64,000 nucleotides of DNA from Candolleomyces eurysporus (Eukaryota > Basidiomycota > Agaricomycetes > Agaricales > Psathyrellaceae). The notes beneath the pieces were generated by a model, which did no database searches, had not been told where the DNA came from, and saw only the letters and a list, made by a program, of their open reading frames with translations. Where the stretch lies: the NCBI GenBank assembly GCA_027579435.1, contig JANBPK010001064.1, positions 6,696-70,695 of the forward strand, in the 5' to 3' direction. The translations under genes and the position numbers were made by a program. Of this stretch, positions 1-11,270 are shown piece by piece; within the stretch, counting starts at the first letter, position 1; each line of letters starts with the position of its first letter.

Positions 1-1009
1 GCTCGCTNGTTTGAAATCGTTGGNTCTCAGACTATCCGGTATCTCCTCGGACTTCAATGTTTGTAAATCATANCTGTTGTATATGCTGTTGTAGATAAGT
101 GGACGAGATAATCCAGAATACATGGGTGTTTGTGTCGGCGTACCTTCTGACAAANGGTCACAGATNCTACAGGGTTATCGAAAGGGGCTGATNAGCCTAG
201 GTATTCCGTTNNATNNCNACCTTTTCCTCCGAGGCCCACTGTGAGAATAAGTTCAACGAGCACTGACAATTCGTCTGCAACCCACANATTCATCATACCN
301 CCCAATTTCCGATNGGGAGTCAATAACTCTNATTCTCCGTGGANCGTTNAGCGCCCTGTGAAGTGCCAAAAATATTCATNNGTGACAATCTATTGGGAAG
401 CCGTGCTAGAAGCTATGANGATACTCGACCCAGATTGCTGCGAATCTCCCANTCAANCGCTNGGATTACGATACTCCATTCACTCATGGGGGAAGATCTA
501 CAGNGTTACGCTTCAGGTCGCANCATATTCCCTGGCCAAGGCGCTTCAAGGTGACAATGACNATCAGGCNGCGTTGCTCTCAAAACTATAGGGTGCGTGA
601 AGGACTTGAAATTGGCCNGATGAGCNGGTGGTCTGAATACGAGGGTAATTGCTGTATGATAGGATAGCGATACTGCGATGCACCGGCGAGANNTTGAAGG
701 TCCCGTTGCTGGATCGCGAAGGGCCAATTCCNAGGCTGGGTCGCATATACACCTCTATGACTCTTCGTTTGAAGGCATCGATGGCCTGAGAAAATTGCTC
801 TCTGGGTCGTTATTGGCATATTGTCTGGTGTAATCGTACTTGTAGATAGAACAAATAGACAAGGCAGGCGGCTGAGCTAAGACCCGAATTCTCAACGACG
901 AGGAAAACAAGGGTGATGAAACGGAACGGGATGGATGACACACACCTCCTCCNACCCTTCCTGAATCTCCTATATCNGGCAGCTTGCCCACTACCACTTC
1001 ANCTCGCAG
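1..1009. other. N-rich stretch without a supported gene
   Basis: This first kilobase contains dozens of ambiguous bases. Short open frames occur on both strands, but none shows a recognisable domain or a coherent exon-intron series. I see no RNA gene and no repeat shared with the rest of the window. Sequence quality limits any statement here. Confidence 0.5.
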
Positions 1010-1520
1010 CTAGGCCGGAATGCCACCACCTGGNACCGGTGTCCACCACCATGCAAGNACCTTTGAGCCCAGCCAGAACAAGATGAAAANNGAAACGATA
1101 AGAAGAGCGATTCGCCANGGCTTCAAGGTGCCTGCACCTGGGCCAATACCGAACGCTTGTCGGGCGCGGGTTGATGCTTGGGAGAGTGTTGTGCCAAATG
1201 AAGCAAACCTATCGTTCTGNGAAAATGGGTATAGAGAAATACNAGTGNGAAAGAAGATGAGTTGGTTNGACTTGNGCNATATGGGGAGCAACAACGCACG
1301 GTTTGGTCGATGAGGAGNTTCTGTGACTCTACGTCGGCGTGAATGTCNTTGGTNATCTAGATTGNGACNAGCGTTNGTCGTACTATGNTAGAGGACAATA
1401 TGAGACCTCACGCACTCCTCTCAGCGTCCGCAGCTTCGAATGCAACTCGTCCAACCGCTGGTCGTTCTGCTGCTCATAAACATCCTCCACGCGTTGCTGG
1501 CCTCTCGAGCTCGACGACAT
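1010..1520 (-). CDS. Bet1/Sft1-type Qc-SNARE, tail-anchored
   Basis: Small tail-anchored SNARE of the Bet1/Sft1 group, expected to act in ER-Golgi or intra-Golgi vesicle fusion. Three exons join in frame: 1520-1416, 1356-1300 and 1216-1010, giving 122 residues. The start is the MSSSSRGQQ methionine, and both introns have GT...AG ends. The protein opens with a charged region (EQQNDQRLDELHSKL) that leads into a SNARE heptad motif with DIHADVESQN, where the Q fits the zero-layer glutamine of Qc-SNAREs. A transmembrane helix follows from about residue 87 (WRIALLIV..FILFWLGSK), and the tail ends in GGGIPA. Several Ns fall in the coding sequence but do not break the frame. Known: this length and order (charged N-terminus, SNARE helix, C-terminal anchor) are typical of Bet1-like proteins. 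Inferred: the choice between Bet1 and Sft1 is open. Confidence 0.8.
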
Positions 1521-2352
1521 AGTTGCTGTTACGGTTTCTATCTTCTCTGTAGTTCCTCAGCTATATCGTGTAGATAAAGTGTGTTCAAGGAAGAGAGAGA
1601 CGGTGAGAGGAGCTGCGCGACATGACCACCAAAAGGAATGAACAGGACGAACAATGACATGGACAGAATCGGTCCGTGGGAACTATCGACGTAACAGGAA
1701 TTTCGGCAGCGAGCGGCTCTCGCCCTTATGAGCGAGGGTTCGAANCCCGNTCATCCCAACACCTTTTCACCCACTTTCTGGCCCAGATTGCATAACAAGC
1801 CAACAGAAGTACATNAGTCGCAATGNTANANTGTAATTCACAGCANANNAACGAGGAGAACGATCGTATCAAANGGACCGGATTAATCNCNGTAATGACT
1901 NGGGNATTGACGAAAGACCAAGCGTGAGTTGGACCGTTGTTCGCTGGAGGGCGATCTGAAAAGTAGTAGCACTAGATGAATGAGTATGAAAATATCTAGA
2001 GAAGGGCTGAGCATGACCTACGTCNTCGTCAAGGGCATTGGTTCTGAAGTCCNCCNGAGGTCACGGTCCTCCGCGCTCGATGCTCATGCCNNANNGGAAC
2101 GAAGGGTTCGAAGGTCGACNGCTGTGAGAAAGACGAAAAAAAGNAAACAGGTGGAGGAGGAGCATGNAAGAGAAGTGGCGCCATCAANGAAAGTGAGAAC
2201 ANTAATCGCCGCTAANTANTAGTAACCATTTNNTNATTATCAGTGAAANAGAAGCGTGCTTCCAGTTCCGGATTCATCGCCCTGGAATAGAATCTGCATC
2301 ACGCAGACGCATTCAGACCCTCTCCATTGGTTTCATGGGCAGTGATGTGTAC
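1521..2352. other. Intergenic, N-rich; possible tRNA-like fragment only
   Basis: No gene is supported. Around 1736-1770 there is a T-arm-like sequence (GGTTCGAA) followed by an acceptor-like TCATCCCA, but no matching 5' acceptor strand or D-arm lies upstream. The open frame at 1980-2222 is low-complexity and basic, with many ambiguous codons and no recognisable domain. Confidence 0.4.
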
Positions 2353-2823
2353 CTAGGGCCGAAGTATCAGTGATCGTAACCCAAGTCGCAGTGCAGCTAG
2401 AGCTGCGAACAGAGAGAGAACTTGGACACCTTGGGGCAGTCTTCTTGGCGCACAGAAGAGCTGGCTCCAACCCCATTGTGCGAGNCAATATGATGAGATG
2501 GCATTGGTGGGCTGAAAGGACGAAGAATTGAGGTGAGTATTGGGCTGTGTTGCAGCTTCCATCGTNTTTTGANCTCCTGCNTACTTAGGTACAAGTGCCA
2601 AAACAANATTTGGNCACTCCAGCNTNTACCTGGTACTGCCATTGACCACGTCCTTCTGATACCGCGGAGGCCCGAACGTCGCACCCTCTAAACGCGGCTT
2701 CCCATTACTGACAATAACTCCCAACGTTTCATAAACGTAGAGATAGGGGATACCTTGTCGCCGGTCCCTGAAAATTACGTTCAGGGCATCTTGCAAGCCC
2801 AGATCTGGCCGTGGAACTTTCAT
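2353..2823 (-). CDS. Hypothetical open reading frame, unrecognised
   Basis: I do not recognise this protein. A 156-codon frame starts with MKVPRPDLGLQDALNV and has a protein-like first half (IFRDRRQGIPYLYVYETLG and then GATFGPPRYQKDVVNG). Its second half is richer in ambiguous codons and low-complexity Ser/Gln. No signal peptide, membrane helix or known motif is visible. An upstream minus-strand frame (2914-2830, STAEVAKEDPVKASLTGRRK) could be an earlier exon, since an AG lies just before the ATG, but I cannot prove the splice. It may be a real but poorly sequenced gene, a fragment, or chance. Confidence 0.25.
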   Translation of the reverse strand: MKVPRPDLGLQDALNVIFRDRRQGIPYLYVYETLGVIVSNGKPRLEGATFGPPRYQKDVVNGSTRXXLEXPNXVLALVPKXAGXQXTMEAATQPNTHLNSSSFQPTNAISSYXLAQWGWSQLFCAPRRLPQGVQVLSLFAALAALRLGLRSLILRP

Positions 2824-4084
2824 CTACTATTTTTCTACGACCAGTAAGACTAGCTTTAACAGGGTCCTCTTTTGCTACTTCTGCGGTGCTCTCGATTTCA
2901 GGCTGCAAGGACACACTACAAAGAAGTAAGGCAGTGTCATCNAGACCATGTATCTGCCGATGGGAGAAACGCGTACGGAAGGGGAGAGATGAATGAATGA
3001 TGCTATGAACATGCTTGCAGACGCCTCATACGCCAAGCAAGAGGCTGAACCGCCTCTTGGTCAAACCCACGTAAGTGGAAAACTCTACCGNGTGACCGCT
3101 CGAACGATCTTGAGGCACACGTCGATCTCTCTGCCTCGACTCGTTGGCCCCTAACGAGTTTTCCAAGTTCTGGGATGTGCCAAACGCAAGCTGAGAGGTC
3201 ACCGGCTCCGAGGGAAGAAAACGAGGATGTTTATAGTCAAAATGGCTGCTAGAGGAAACAATCTCCTCTGATGATCAAGAGACGGTGGACCGTTCTTACA
3301 TCAAGTCCAACCGCGCAGTGATGACATGAATCAGACGGGCGGTGGAGGTGGCGTATGTAAGAGTCTCAGTGGCGTCCGCCCAAGCGCAACACATCATTGT
3401 TGAGNTGTCACGGAATTATAAAGATTCGACGGACACACTTGGCGTGAGAGCAACGATCTCAACTCTCCAATGGGTAAAAACTCTGATTTGGTGAATGCTC
3501 AAGGCACTTGTTCATTAGATGAAAGCGTACCTCTTTACAACAACAATTTCACGGAGGGCGAGTGCTAAGTGTCGGACGCACTTTGTCAATCACGCGGAGA
3601 GCCTAACATGTCAAATCAATCTCCGAATTTGACAGTGACTCCCGTTTTACGGCAGCGCCACGCCTCAGCCCTAAGAATTGTGGTCGACCTGCCAGGACAT
3701 TACGCCTGCCATTAGTGTGAATAAGTCATGGGGATCTGGAGCCTTACAATAGTTCCTCTTNAGATAGAGGCATCTTCCAGACTCACCTCGGCGGAGAGTT
3801 GGAAATCCCACAGACGAAAGGAACACTTACTCCACCGTTNCTATTTGTCTTCCGGGATTTCGTAGCTGTGACCTCTGACATGCTCCGATATCTATCTGGA
3901 CTGCTCTGGAGACTGCCTACGCCTCCCACTGAAAAACTAGAACGTTATGCTCTAGAGCCCACTCATCACTCGTGATCTCGTCTCTNGACTAGCAAGTGTT
4001 GTCTNCCAAGTAATGGATGTCGGTTANCACGTCCTTCTTAGTTTGTACCANTTCCATCGTAGCTCTCTAACTCATCTTACTAAC
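2824..4084. other. Intergenic, no supported gene
   Basis: Both strands are closed by frequent stops, with no domain or repeat recognised, up to the point (about 4085) where similarity to the 9.7 kb region begins. Confidence 0.45.
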
Positions 4085-4504
4085 CTACTTCGAGCTGGTC
4101 ACAGTCAGCCTACCTCTAAGCCCGGTCTTAGGTACCTCCGAATGNGAGTTTCATANTNCTGGCGTCAAGCCATGAACACCAAGTCCAATATGCCAGCTTT
4201 CTGTCATGAATATGATGATGAACAACGAGGAAAGCGAGAACTTCATCAGAATTGACTAATTCGAGCGACACCAAGCCCTTGAGCAGTGCTTGGACCAGGC
4301 CGCTCTCGACCGACGGAAAATAAACGACAGACAGCTCGAACGATGTCGAAGTCGCGCCTTGCGAGTTGCAATTGGACCGGGCTTTGGTATCTCCTGAGCT
4401 GAACTTACGAAAAGCTGACACTGAGGGGTAAACGACACGAGGTGGAGAGAAAGGTATTGTCACCCCAAATCCACACCAGAGATAGAAAGAGGGCTCAGAA
4501 AGTG

Positions 4505-4512
4505 TATAAAAG
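4505..4512 (+). promoter_or_regulatory. TATA box of the first lectin gene
   Basis: TATAAAAG lies 100 bp before the ATG at 4612 and is the only strong TATA-like element in the upstream region. The element is missing from the second copy, where this part of the promoter has been replaced. Confidence 0.55.
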
Positions 4513-4611
4513 GCAGCCTATGCTCAACTCCGAGTCCCCAGGCTCCGAATCAAGCTCTTCAACNTCATAAAGTTCAACCAATCCTCTCAACTCATTAGCT
4601 CTTACTCAACA

Positions 4612-5320
4612 ATGCCGGGTCCCAAGCCAACTCCCCAGTTCATCAAGAGTTCTGCTTACCGTGACCGCTGCGCGGACCTCGAGGGGGGCGTCGACGCCGC
4701 TCCCATCATTGGTTTCGAGCTGCATAGCGGTCAGAACCAGAAGGTAAACTATCCACTNCCTAGTGANAATGGTCGTGCACTCATGCTTTCCTCTACTTGC
4801 AGTTNACCTTTGCCCCTTTGGGGGGGAAGGACTACAATATCTCTGTGCTGACCGCCAGCGGGCACACGACCTATGTCTCAAGCCAGAACCCTGCTGCCGT
4901 GCGTACTAACTTAANCCCAGAGTCAGNNTCAGNTGGCTTNACCTGAATTTTNTGAGCAGGGCGACGAACTGAGCACTAGCAGTGGNCTAGAGAATACAGT
5001 TTACCAAGTTCAGAGCAACAACGGGTATTGGTAGTAAGTATNATTGCCTCATTACTTGTCCTNGATTCAGGCGAACTGACGNCAACCGATTCGTTATGGT
5101 TTAGTATTAGTATCAAGGGGGCCGATGGACGCCCTCTCTACTGGACCTTGAAGAACGAGGCGTCTCTCACCCGAGTAAGANTATTTCTTGATGATCNGCC
5201 TCGTTGNCTCTATCNAAGATGCTTACTGACACGATCCCTCTCTGTAATCCGTGTGTCTAGGTCACCCTTGAGCGTGCCAACAACAGCCCTACTCAGGCTT
5301 GGTCCCTCCTTGATGCTTGA
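4612..5320 (+). CDS. Ricin B-like (beta-trefoil) lectin-type protein, copy 1
   Basis: Predicted small carbohydrate-binding protein of 143 residues with no signal peptide, so probably cytosolic. Five exons join in frame: 4612-4743, 4803-4898, 4960-5033, 5105-5174 and 5261-5320. It starts MPGPKPTPQFI. Ricin B-type hallmarks are the GFELHSGQNQ-F turn across the first intron and the QxW-like TQAW near the C-terminus, with LYWTLKNEAS in between. A few Ns lie in introns and one in a Phe codon, but no frame break is seen. It is closely related to the gene at 10550 and more distantly to the one at 58097. Known: Agaricomycetes often carry multicopy, intron-rich ricin B-like genes of about 140 residues, some of them defensive lectins. 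Sugar specificity cannot be read from the sequence. Confidence 0.72.
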
Positions 5321-7639
5321 ATCTGGTCCATAGATGGCGGCTGACGGNTGTTTATTCGTGACCCTACCAGTCGCTGGTGGCTTCCTAATTTCGCTTCTCA
5401 ATTGGTAGCAATTTCTTGAAATTAGTATTGTGCGCTTCCTTGTTGTATATCAGTCGTTGTACCTAGTGTTAATCAGAAAAGTGGATGAGAAAAATGGNAA
5501 GCGCGATCTAGACACAGGATCTTCAACATTGTTTTCCCATCGTTCAATTGCACAAAGCTCGATGAGAAACATGCAGACGAGCAGCTGTATCTCAATCTCC
5601 GAGGCATCGGAGCGACACCTCGTGGGTTTCTTAGGTTCTTCTCACTTCNCCAANGGTACCAATATCCACGAGANAGGATNTATATCTGGCATCGGTACTG
5701 AAGACATGGAGANCTAATCGNATCCTTGAAGCTCNGTNAAAGTCTCGTGGAGTGAGGGCTAACGCANTGAACATTCCATCCCGATTCGTTCGGGCTTGCA
5801 GTCGTCCNAGCTCACGGTNCATATGGCTNCTTCCTTACGCCCTAAGTGAAGCAGGTTCCNGCGTGGCGTATCTGTCGCTCATTGCTAAAGTATTNTATNT
5901 GACTTCACANGGTGAATCCACTACAGCAAAAGAAGANAGGGTACCAACGTTGCTCGAATTTCAAGACATTGCCTGGTAATGGCCTGTGTCTAGATGAATA
6001 ACAGTTCCGAGATCTGACTTCTCAACCCAATTGTCCATGTTGCACCTAGCGAAGGGGATGCTGACTCTGTAAGAATAGATGAGCCATCGCGGCTCGACAC
6101 ACACGAGTTCGCGATACACTAGTTGGAATCCGTTGGGCACGGAGTCCGACGGAATCACGTTCCACAGGAAGAGAGAGCTTCTATCAATAACCCTTGCCTT
6201 GCTTCGTCGCCCTTAGCTAGGCTGTTGTAACCATTTTTAGTACCATATAGGCCGGGGTTTAAGTGCCACCGTATGGAACGATCTTCCACTATGTAAAAAT
6301 GATCGGCTCGATGTCAGAATAGTCTACAAGCACAAATGTGAGAGCCATACCACTTGATTACACCCTTCGATATATGTAAAGCCAGATACTAGTAAATGAC
6401 TGAACCTTGCCGTTTTCTTCCAGTTGAGCAACCGTCGCGAATTAGCAACTGCTAATGTTGTATATCGCTCTTGGTTGACACGGAGGAGTAGGATCCATAT
6501 CGAAATCATGTAAGAGGCGTGTTATCGACGAGTGGAGCTACAAAGAGACGACAGTTGACTCGAACCTTGATCGATGAGCTATAACTGTTTTTGAGAGCCT
6601 TCCCATGCAGGCCAGAAAATTACCTGTGCACTCGGGAATACACCCTTCGTGTTGGCGTTCAGAACCTGCTTCGGTTGCGGAGGTGCGCGTGAAGTCTAGT
6701 GCAGTCCACTCAGCTNAGAGAAAAATTGGCTGCTCCAGTCCAACATTCATTGAAATAGTGTTTGTCAGCATCCACCTCTTTGACTTCCCAAGGAAATTCG
6801 AACGACATCCCAACCACTGGATTGCAAAATTTCGAGTGTATTTCTTGAATCACAATTCTGTAGTGAGACTCCAGAACCTCCAAAATCCGTTTGAATCTTG
6901 GCTGTCTTGCCACTGCATCGATGTAAGTGCTACTAGCTGAGCGAGGATAGAGCGCGAAGGTCGCGTATCTGTCGATACACACACCCATTGAAGTCGTTGA
7001 CAATTGATATTGGGCTATGTTTGGTACCCATAGATCTACGCAAACCGAGCCTTAAAAGATGTCATACTAGGTGTTCGATGGTCGAGCTGCATCGCGCCTC
7101 GAACTTACTTCGCACTCTTGAATCGGACAACCCCCCTTCTCCGAGAGATGCATAAATTTCGATGATGAGGAATGGTATGGGATGGAGAAAGCGATAGAAA
7201 AGAAGCAAGCAATNGTTACCGACATCGTGGTTCTACGGGAAAATTGTGGCCGACCCTGGGGTCGATAAATAGGCGCCTACTAAGGTGAGTTGCGCTCCTC
7301 AGGTCACGAATGATGTTCGACGAGAACGCAAGGTTAGCTTGAGAGAGAAGGCCCTTCCTCCGCTATATCAGGGCTTCTTTCTTTTCAAACCGGAGTTCAC
7401 GGGAGAGTGTCAATGGGCGCCGTGATAAACGGTTATCTCGAAATAACATCACAACTTCTTCCCTGAACTCACAAATGCACATCAGTTTGTATATGTTACG
7501 GTGTGGGTTCCATTGATGAGGTTATATAGCGGCGGTCAAACTACTTGCGAAACTTCCTTTCACACCTCTCACACTTTTGTAGAGCGCCTCGCATCGTCGG
7601 ACCGCAACANTCCCAAGAATCCCGCGAAGAGTAATTGAT
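5321..7639. other. Intergenic, no supported gene
   Basis: N-dense until about 5950, cleaner afterwards. Open frames near 5430-5720 and 6538-7003 have no recognisable domain, no consistent splice sites and codon patterns like random DNA. No repeat shared with other parts of the window was found here. Confidence 0.45.
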
Positions 7640-9305
7640 ATGATGGCTTTACTGGAGGAGGCGGTCTGGGGGAAAATTCTCTCGAGGGTAGGTGGTATCA
7701 CTCATTTCCAGGGCGGATCATCACTCNAAAGTTTGCCTCAGCACGCTTTAAGTAAGGACTTGGCGATACCTCCAATACGAATCTGCGAACGGTACTTACT
7801 GATTGGGCGGTCGACCTACAACACGATTTCCAAGACATCGCTTTGACAGTGGCCGTAGGTCTTTCCTATATCTCTACGATTCTGATCCTAAATGACACTA
7901 TTTGTGCAGGTTGCTGACTGGAGCTACACGCTCCCATTCGAGATCGAAGTGATCTGGCCGGCGAAGTGGAGCCTTGCCAAAGTCCTGTACATCCTGAACA
8001 GATATTTCCTGGCCGATATGTTCCTCTACTATGTTTGTGAGTTGTACTCAGACAATAAGTTGAATATCTTCTGAACTAACGTTCGTGTTCTGGACGTCTC
8101 AGATCTCGAGCGTGCCAACGTTGAGGTTCGTCAAACATCTAGTCGGTGCAAGGACCGATGGGCCTGACGTACTATCAACTTGGCATTCAGACATGCAGAA
8201 TATCATTCATTATCTCTGGGGGTGGGTGACTCCATGACCTCCGGTCCATCCCGAGTGCTGATTCAAAGCGCTCAAGTGATCGCGCTGATAGGGCTTTCAC
8301 TGGCTGAGGGTAAGTCACATTGGCGTTACAAGGGGACATTTCAGGCGTGCGACAGTACTCACCAAAATTGACGGCGACTTTGTTAGTTGTAATCTTTCTT
8401 CGGCTGTATGCTCTATCGGGCCAGAGCAAGGTATACCGCATCTGGCTCCCCCTCCAGTTTATCGCCGTTCAAGTCACTGGCTGTTGTCTTGAGGCNTTTT
8501 TTTTTCATGTCTGTAATCTGTGGGTTGTCAAAACGTTCTACAAAAAACACCAGGCTGATGACGCGATCATGATAGATACCCCATCTCCGCTTCCCCAACG
8601 TATCGCTTGCCTACCGATCTCTGGCGCGAGTAATCTTGCCACAGCAATCTTCGGCCTCCTCATGGCCAATGAGACTAGTGAGCTTGCTTTTTCGGGAGAT
8701 TTTTAAAATCTCACCGAGTCTCCCGTACTCCACAGTTGTCCTCATAACGATGGTGTATCTCGGGTTCAAAAAGCATCGACGGATGCATAGTCCACTGATT
8801 ACTATATTTTATCGGGACGGAATAGTGTTTTTCTTTGCTCTTGCAGGTAAGCAAAACTCGTTTTCTGAGCCATATCCTGGCAAAGTAACCCTGCACGCAG
8901 GATCTTCCATTGTGAATATCGTGCTCTTGCTCTCGCTCCCTGTATGTCACACTCATTTATGGCGACGAGGGGTTGGATGTCTCATCTGGTGCTAACCACG
9001 CCTCACATAGCCGACAGTCAATACAATGTTCGCAATGTGAGTACTCTGCTCAGGGGTATCTTGAGCATATCAGCTGTTGCTCACCGTCGTCTCCTGAGAC
9101 CAGCCCTCAGCGCACTATTCACTCAATCTTAGCAAGTCGAATGATCCTTCATCTGCGTGAGCAGTCGTACCAACAGGAGAACGGACATAAATTCAAAGAT
9201 CGATTCGATTTGACTGTCCTTAGCAGTCTGTCATTCCGGAGCCCAAGATCGGATGTGACGACGGCAGCGAGAAGGAGCTTAGACATACGCGATATGATGC
9301 ATTAG
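7640..9305 (+). CDS. DUF6533-type multi-pass membrane protein, exon structure only partly resolved
   Basis: Basidiomycete membrane protein with an N-terminal DUF6533-like segment; its function is unknown. The diagnostic part is the exon beginning at 7912 (VADWSYTLPFEIEVIW, then a W-SLAKVLYILNRYF helix), which joins in phase to a preceding exon ending at 7853 (DFQDIALTVA). Later pieces fit the usual order: a helix with VIFLRLYALSGQ near 8400, the SPLITIFYRDGIVFFFALA segment near 8800-8845, SSIVNIVLLLSLP near 8900, and SRMILHLREQ with a hydrophilic tail ending at 9305. Boundaries between 8040 and 8320 and the first exon are uncertain, and some joins give stops, so the gene may be damaged. The start at 7640 is only the first plausible methionine. 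Confidence 0.5.
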
Positions 9306-9502
9306 ACGTCTCGAAGCACTAGTAGCGATTTGGAATCGAATGGAATAGAAATTAATGACATGGACATGGATTGAACCTGCGGTATCCGAAAGGTCCGTGA
9401 TTGGTTTTACGTCGTATCTTATTCATCACGAGGATTCACGAAGGTCAATGCGCCCTCTGCGCCCTCCATGCATCGGCCATGGACGATGATCGATCAGAGC
9501 GA

Positions 9503-9690
9503 GACACATCTTCTGGCGATACTTTAGCTATTTTTGCTATTTATCGACCATCGGCTTAACCTCTCTTTCCATCTTAAGCTTTCGATCTGACGGAATGGCC
9601 AGTAGAGGAAGTCTCGAACGGGGGACGATGAACATTGTCAGGTTTTTTTTCGGTCGAGCTGAACTCGAATTTCCCCAAGCCCGCTGACTT
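9503..9690 (+). repeat. Dispersed repeat, left copy (pairs with 12800-12990)
   Basis: About 190 bp matches 12800-12990 in the same orientation. Shared landmarks are TTTAGCTATTTTTGCT, GGCTTAACCTCTCTTTCCATC, AATGGCCAG and GAACATTGTCAGG, ending near CTCGAATT. One copy lies upstream of the second lectin gene and the other upstream of the first xylanase gene. There is no coding potential. It could be a shared upstream module or a decayed mobile-element end. Confidence 0.7.
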
Positions 9691-11270
9691 CGGGCTGATC
9701 GTAGTCATCCCACCTCGAAGCCTGGTACCTCCGAACGAGAGTTTGTTACCTTTAGCATCATGCCGTAAACATGAACTCTAATATGCCAGACGCCCCTCTC
9801 GTGAATAGGATAATGAATGGTGAGGAGAGTGAGCACTTCATTTGAATTAACTATTTGAGCGACGTTACTCAAGCCCTTGAGCAATACTTAGTCGAGGCCG
9901 CTCTCGACTGACGAGAATTAAACGACAGACAGCCTGAACGATGTTCAAGTCATGCCTTACGAGCTCAGTCGACCGGGATCTGGTATCTCCTCAGTTGAAC
10001 TCACGAAAAGCTGACACTGAGCGGGTAAACGACAAAAGGTGAGAGAGAAGTATATTGCTAAGGTTGTATCGAACGATGGGACGGTACTGTTTTGAGCCAG
10101 GGGATTGGGATTGCAGCATTCATTGTGAGGCAGAGGCCAGCAACCAGCGCAATGCCCTACGTCGAAACAGCACCTTCCCATCGGCCGATGCATTCTGAAT
10201 AGCCCATGGATGGTCCCATGGACGTCCCATCTTGAAACAAACCTGTCACGCCTCTTGGGTGGGGTTTTACCATGTGACCGCTTCTCTTTTGGCTTTCAGC
10301 TTCGGCCATTTCCGTGAACTTTAAAGTACTATCATTATTATGTACAGACTCGGTTTTTATACCCTTATCCTCTGTACTTACGCCTGCACTACTCGTGCCT
10401 CCGACGAATAGGTCGTAGTCTTGTCAACTTGTGTGACCGTGCGAGTGTGCCCGACTGACGACGGCGGTGCAAAGTCCCCGGGTTCCGACCCAAGCTCTTC
10501 AACTCCACACAACCCTAAAATTCTCTCAATTCATCAACTCTACTCAACAATGCCGGGTTACAAGCCCACTCCCCAGTTCATCAAGAACTCTGCTTACTCT
10601 GACCGCTGCGTGGACCTCGAGGGGGGCGTCAACACCGCTCCCCTCATTGGTTTTGGGCTGCATCGAGGTGAGAATCAGAGGGTAGGTTATCCACTTCCTG
10701 GTGGCAACGGTCGTGCACTTCAATGTTTGCTTCTACTTGCAGTTCACCTTTCACTCTTTGGGGGGGAAGGACTACAATATCTCCGTTCTGACCGCCAGTT
10801 TACACCCGACAAATGTCTTAAGCCAGAACCCTGCTGCCGTGCGTATTAATTTTAAGCGCAGAGTCGAGTTCAACATCGTTGACCTGAGTTTTGTGGACAG
10901 GGCGACAAAGTGAAAACAAGCGATGTAGACAAATCAGTTTACCAAGTTGAGAAGAACAACGGATACTGGTAGTAAGCATCACTGTCTGATTGCTTATCGT
11001 TGATCAAGGCGAAATGATATTAACATTTGTTGTGGTTTAGTATTAGTATCAAGGGCGCCGATGGATACCGTCTGTACTGGACCTTGAAGAACGAGGCGTC
11101 TATCACACGGGTAAGCAGGATTGACAATCATTGCTATTGATTCTATTGGTGATCTGGTTACTGACACAATGCATCTCTGTAATTCATGTGTCCAGATCAC
11201 CCTCGAGCGCGCCGACAACAGCCCTACTCAGGCTTGGTCCCTCCTTGATACAGATCTAGTACAAAGGTAG
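9690..11270 (+). repeat. Right copy of the lectin-gene segmental duplication
   Basis: Collinear with 4085-5320. The upstream block (9690-10050) and the gene (from about 10480) are conserved, but about 410 bp between them (10060-10470) has no counterpart in the left copy, apart from the short AGCTCTTCAA tract before the gene. The inserted part holds no recognised gene. Confidence 0.78.
10550..11270 (+). CDS. Ricin B-like (beta-trefoil) lectin-type protein, copy 2
   Basis: Paralogue of the gene at 4612, 147 residues, with the same five-exon structure: 10550-10681, 10743-10838, 10901-10971, 11041-11110 and 11196-11270. The start MPGYKPTPQFI is chosen because it aligns with copy 1, although the frame stays open for 43 codons upstream. 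It keeps the GENQR-FTF turn, KDYNISVLTAS, GYWYISIKGADG and the terminal TQAW. Differences from copy 1 are one codon fewer in exon 3 and a five-residue longer C-terminus (DLVQR), because the stop of copy 1 is replaced. No signal peptide is seen, so a cytosolic location is likely. The clean reading frame and conserved splice sites indicate an active gene, though its promoter differs from that of copy 1. Confidence 0.74.

Larger units (their letters stand above)
4085..5320 (+). repeat. Left copy of a lectin-gene segmental duplication
   Basis: This segment is diverged but clearly collinear with 9690-11270. The shared part includes about 350 bp of upstream DNA (GGTACCTCCGAA at about 4130 and 9725; AAACGACAGACAG at 4323 and 9918) and then the whole lectin gene with identical intron positions. 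Between the shared upstream block and the gene, this copy has about 90 bp, whereas the right copy has about 410 bp of unrelated sequence. Confidence 0.8.

Noticed and set aside
1690..1772. Possible tRNA gene (GGTTCGAA T-loop with a TCATCCCA tail)
   Set aside because: No complementary 5' acceptor strand, the T-stem has an A-G mismatch, and two Ns lie in the arm. At most a degenerate tRNA-derived fragment.
10421..10549. Upstream extension of lectin copy 2 by 43 codons
   Set aside because: The extension is not conserved in copy 1 or copy 3, which start at the MPG/MAI methionine, and it lies in promoter DNA.
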